Below, one piece after another: positions 31,116 through 33,789 of a DNA stretch of 33,789 nucleotides. Every line of letters begins with the position of its first letter. Positions within the stretch are counted from its first letter, which is position 1. The position numbers and the translations under genes are program-made. This DNA is from Mesotaenium endlicherianum. Its lineage: Eukaryota; Streptophyta; Zygnematophyceae; Zygnematales; Mesotaeniaceae. The stretch is from assembly GCA_009602735.1 (NCBI GenBank), contig WELA01001161.1, positions 393,277 through 427,065 on the forward strand. The letters run 5' to 3'. The notes below the pieces were generated by a model. It was not told the DNA's origin. It saw only the letters and a list, made by a program, of their open reading frames with translations, and did not search any database.

Positions 31116-32396
31116 ATGGCCGATCCTCAAGACCAACAGCAAGCTTTCGAAGGAAGCCCTTCCTCTCCAAGACACCCTCCTCCAGCGCCGATGGGAGAGC
31201 CCACTCAAGAAAATCTGCAACAACAAGAAGCACCACAAGGAGGAGCACACCCTCCTCCAGCGTCGATGGGAGAGCCTACTCAAGGAAATCTGCAACAACA
31301 AGAAGCACCACAAGGAGGAGCACCGTCAAATCCCGTGGCAGCCGCTATAGCAAAGTTGACCCCACCACAAGGAGTTCCCGCAAATGAGTGGGCAGCCTTC
31401 CTAATGACCGTCCACAACCAAGTGGGCTTGGCCACCTATGAAGCAACCGTGCAAGCGTCAAGAGAAGCTATGGCTGCCATGGTTGCCCCTATTGCGAGCA
31501 ATGCTCAAAATCCAGCCCCGGCTCAAGCGCCTCCACAAGAGCCAACGAGAGCAAGGAAACTCATCAAGCCCGGCAAACCCGACACTTTCAACCCCGGGAA
31601 AGGTGCCAACCTGAATTTATGGCTCTACCAAGTGGAGACGTACCTCGCGTTCCTTGAAGTACCCGAGGAGGACTACGTTCCCTTTGCCGTTACCTTACTT
31701 AGAGGAGCAGCAACATCATGGTGGCGTAACTATCAAGCGGCTATATATCAAGCTATGGCGCACCCCATGCTCGGCCAAGAGCCCCCACCATCATATGCAA
31801 GATGGGCAGATTTTCGTGAGGCCCTCAAGAAGCAATTCATGCCCATCAATGCGGAGAAGATTGCCCGAGGAAAGCTCCACCATCTCAAGCAAACGACGTC
31901 CGTTCAAGAGTATACATCCAGATTTCACGCCCTCACTCTTGAGATCCCCAACATGTCTCTCGAGGAGAAGATTGACCGTTACATCTTTGGCCTCAAACCC
32001 AAGGTGGCAAAGGAAGTGGAGTTACGCGACTTGACGGACTTCTCAAAGATCATTGAAGTGGCCCAAAAGGTGGATACCTTGGATTTCAAGCACTCCGTGC
32101 CTTCATCTTCACGGGTACCGACGACGCGGGTGTACGCAGCCCCTTCCACATCCGAATCTGGACCCACACCCATGGAAATCGGAGTTATTAAAAGGGACCC
32201 CGCGGCTGCCCGGAAGAGTGGAAGACCCTCCAATGACACTTATGATGCAAGAAACCAGCAAGGAGTGAAAGCAAGACTCTCCCCGGCTGAAAAAGAAGCT
32301 CTCATGACGGCTGGACTATGCTTTTATTGCAAGGAAAAGGGCCATCGTGCACTTTCATGCCCCAAAAAGTTGTCAAAAAACGGACAGCGCCGGTAG
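31116..32396 (+). CDS. gag: Gag capsid/nucleocapsid polyprotein
   Basis: Structural protein of the retrotransposon particle, 426 residues, starting 25 bases after the primer-binding site. Residues 1 to about 75 are Pro/Gln-rich and include a 25-residue tandem duplication. The central retrotrans_gag domain is clear: [53 protein letters not shown] and [12 protein letters not shown]. Near the C-terminus a zinc knuckle reads [14 protein letters not shown], a perfect C-X2-C-X4-H-X4-C at residues 402-415, for RNA binding. The frame ends in a TAG 15 codons beyond the knuckle. Gag is undamaged. The next frame, pol, is in -1 phase and overlaps the gag end. Confidence 0.93.
   Translation: MADPQDQQQAFEGSPSSPRHPPPAPMGEPTQENLQQQEAPQGGAHPPPASMGEPTQGNLQQQEAPQGGAPSNPVAAAIAKLTPPQGVPANEWAAFLMTVHNQVGLATYEATVQASREAMAAMVAPIASNAQNPAPAQAPPQEPTRARKLIKPGKPDTFNPGKGANLNLWLYQVETYLAFLEVPEEDYVPFAVTLLRGAATSWWRNYQAAIYQAMAHPMLGQEPPPSYARWADFREALKKQFMPINAEKIARGKLHHLKQTTSVQEYTSRFHALTLEIPNMSLEEKIDRYIFGLKPKVAKEVELRDLTDFSKIIEVAQKVDTLDFKHSVPSSSRVPTTRVYAAPSTSESGPTPMEIGVIKRDPAAARKSGRPSNDTYDARNQQGVKARLSPAEKEALMTAGLCFYCKEKGHRALSCPKKLSKNGQRR
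31173..31322 (+). repeat. 75-bp in-frame tandem duplication in gag
   Basis: Copies at 31173-31247 and 31248-31322 differ at only a few bases. They encode two 25-residue units of the form PPPA(P/S)MGEPTQ(E/G)NLQQQ. Confidence 0.95.
32375..32381 (+). promoter_or_regulatory. Candidate -1 ribosomal frameshift heptamer
   Basis: A AAA AAC in the exact gag reading phase (codons TCA AAA AAC), the canonical X XXY YYZ form, 12 bases before the gag stop. A -1 shift here enters the pol frame. Only a weak stem (GGTA/TACC around 32392-32410) is visible downstream. Confidence 0.6.
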
Positions 32397-33789
32397 GCCA
32401 GGAGCGTACCACCCCAAGACCCACTTCACGAGAAGACAACAAGCCAAGTGAGGTGGAGACTCCCGTCGAAGACGACGTTCCAGCCGCAATGAGTTTGAGA
32501 GGTTACCTTGGAGGAGAGAAGGTCCACATCTTGGTGGATAGCGGAGCTCAAGGCAACTTCATTGCTGCAGATTTTGCCACCAAGCACGGTATTACTATGC
32601 GAACTCTTGACCACAACGAGGAGATTATGATGCTCGATGGATTCTCCTATACTACCCCTTCCAAGAAGACGTACCCCTTGGCACTCTCTATCAAGTCCTT
32701 CAAGGATAGAGTAGTGTTCTCCCCCATGCAATTGGGCAAGTACGACGTCATCCTAGGGACGCCTTGGTTGACCAAGCACAACCCCCAAGTTGATTGGAGG
32801 ACCGGTACTATCAAGATCAAGAATGACATCACTTCAAGAATCTGTATTTTGCGCGCAATCCAGAATATCCAGACCCAAGACATCCAGAAGCCGGCACACG
32901 AGATACTATTGTCCGCCCTCCAACTCAAGAGACTTGTGAGGAAGGGACACGAGGCTCTTTTGGCCTTGGTCACGTCAAAAGACATCAAGAAAGACATCGA
33001 GAGTCAAGAAGGCAGCCCCGTTCCCAAGGAGATACAAGAAGTCTTCGAGGACTACAAAGAAGTGTTCTCCTCGGAATTGCCCAAGGGCCTACCCCCCAAA
33101 AGATTCGTAGACCACAAGATAGAGTTGGAGCCCGGAAGCAAGCCCATCTCTCGGCCTACGTTCAAAATGTCATACACGGAGCTAGACGAAGTCAAGAAGC
33201 AAATCAAGGAGCTACTGGAGCATGGCTTCATTCGACCTAGCAAGTCGCCATTTGGAGCCCCGGTGCTATTTGTCAAGAAGAAAGATGGTACCTTGAGGAT
33301 GTGTGTGGACTATCGCGCCCTCAACAAGATCACCATCAAGAATCGATACCCGCTGCCGCGCATGGATGAGCTCATGGATCGGCTAGTTGGAGCCAAGTAC
33401 TTCACGAAGATTGACTTAGGGAGCGGCTACCACCAGATTCGCATCGCAGAACCGGACATAGAGAAGACGGCATTCAGGACAAGATATGGACATTTTGAGT
33501 TCATGGTCCTGCCATTTGGACTCACCAACGCGCCAGCAACTTTCATGACTATGATGAACACCATATTTCAGCCCATGTTGGACAGATTTGTGGTGGTATT
33601 CATCGATGACATCCTTATCTACAGCAAGACCCTTGAAGAGCATGCGAGACACTTGAAAGAAGTCCTTGAAGTATTGAAGCAAAACAAGCTATTTGCGGAG
33701 GAGTTAAAGTGTGAGTTTGCCAAACAAGAAGTGGAGTTCCTAGGTCTCCACGTGACTGCTGATGGCATCAAGATAGACCCCGAGAAGAC
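32381..33789 (+). CDS. pol: Pol polyprotein, protease and reverse transcriptase (partial)
   Basis: Processes Gag-Pol and copies the element RNA into DNA. The -1 frame is open from within the gag end to the window edge, with no stop. An ATG lies at 32489 but is not needed if expression is by frameshift. The aspartic protease core is [12 protein letters not shown], with catalytic Asp at 32537-32539. After a linker, RT begins with [16 protein letters not shown]. Visible RT motifs: [27 protein letters not shown] (motif A Asp), [12 protein letters not shown] (motif B) and FIDDILIYS (motif C, Asp pair at 33605-33610). It continues with EFLGLHV. These are Ty3/gypsy features. RNase H and integrase would lie beyond the window. 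Confidence 0.93.

Larger units (their letters stand above)
30831..33789 (+). mobile_element. Ty3/gypsy LTR retrotransposon, 5' part
   Basis: Order seen: LTR 3' portion with TATA box, primer-binding site, short leader, gag, then a -1-frame pol with protease and reverse transcriptase. The gag-PR-RT layout, CCHC knuckle and RT motifs are those of Metaviridae. The element is cut by the right window edge, so RNase H, integrase and the 3' LTR are not visible. The left boundary is a guess because the second LTR is unavailable. Both visible reading frames are undamaged apart from the frame change, which suggests a fairly young insertion. Confidence 0.9.

Noticed and set aside
1-33789. CRISPR arrays, rRNA, bacterial operons, ribosome binding sites
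   Set aside because: None seen; the window has eukaryotic intron-containing genes throughout.

Overview
This window is nuclear DNA from a green plant lineage, most likely a streptophyte alga or an early-diverging land plant. The evidence is spliced genes with GT-AG (and two GC-AG) introns, a plastid acyl carrier protein with a transit peptide, a plant starch phosphatase of the LSF2 type, a plant-style RNase H with an N-terminal hybrid-binding (Cauli_VI-like) domain, and a Ty3/gypsy retrotransposon with a primer-binding site resembling the initiator tRNA-Met complement. Base composition is patchy. The blocks at about 1-3200, 9000-11900 and 18000-23000 are very GC-rich and full of microsatellites, and the rest is AT-richer. 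I cannot name the species.

Layout. 1-3572 (minus strand): the 5' half of a probable ZIP-family metal transporter, four phase-compatible exons with signal peptide, TM1-TM3 and a Cys-rich loop; the rest runs off the left edge or is missing. Its introns hold (CT)24, (GA)19 and a roughly 140-bp-arm inverted repeat. 5661-6499 (plus): complete four-exon plastid ACP. 9020-11660 (minus): F-box/leucine-rich-repeat protein with very acidic inserts. 14262-16476 and 17505-22888 (plus): a tandem pair of RNase H genes. The downstream copy keeps all four catalytic acidic residues. The upstream copy has lost at least two of them and two whole exons, so it is a decaying or repurposed paralogue. 23859-24824: a 966-bp DNA-transposon-like element bounded by perfect 19-bp terminal inverted repeats. 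25640-27724 (minus): complete four-exon LSF2-type phosphoglucan phosphatase of 305 residues. 27725-30830: gene-poor, with degenerate direct repeats and a decayed coding frame. About 30831-33789: the 5' part of a Ty3/gypsy element (LTR end, primer-binding site, gag, start of pol), cut by the window edge.

The genes do not form a pathway. ACP acts in plastid fatty-acid synthesis and LSF2 in plastid starch turnover. RNase H removes RNA-DNA hybrids, the F-box protein would be a ubiquitin-ligase adaptor, and ZIP moves divalent metals. The most interesting points are the RNase H duplicate pair (same exon lengths, same GC-AG first intron, catalytic residues lost in one copy), the in-phase A AAA AAC heptamer at the gag/pol frame change, the TIR element, and the Cys-rich loop of the ZIP-like protein. 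All exon boundaries were read by eye from splice signals and phase; none has been tested against transcripts.
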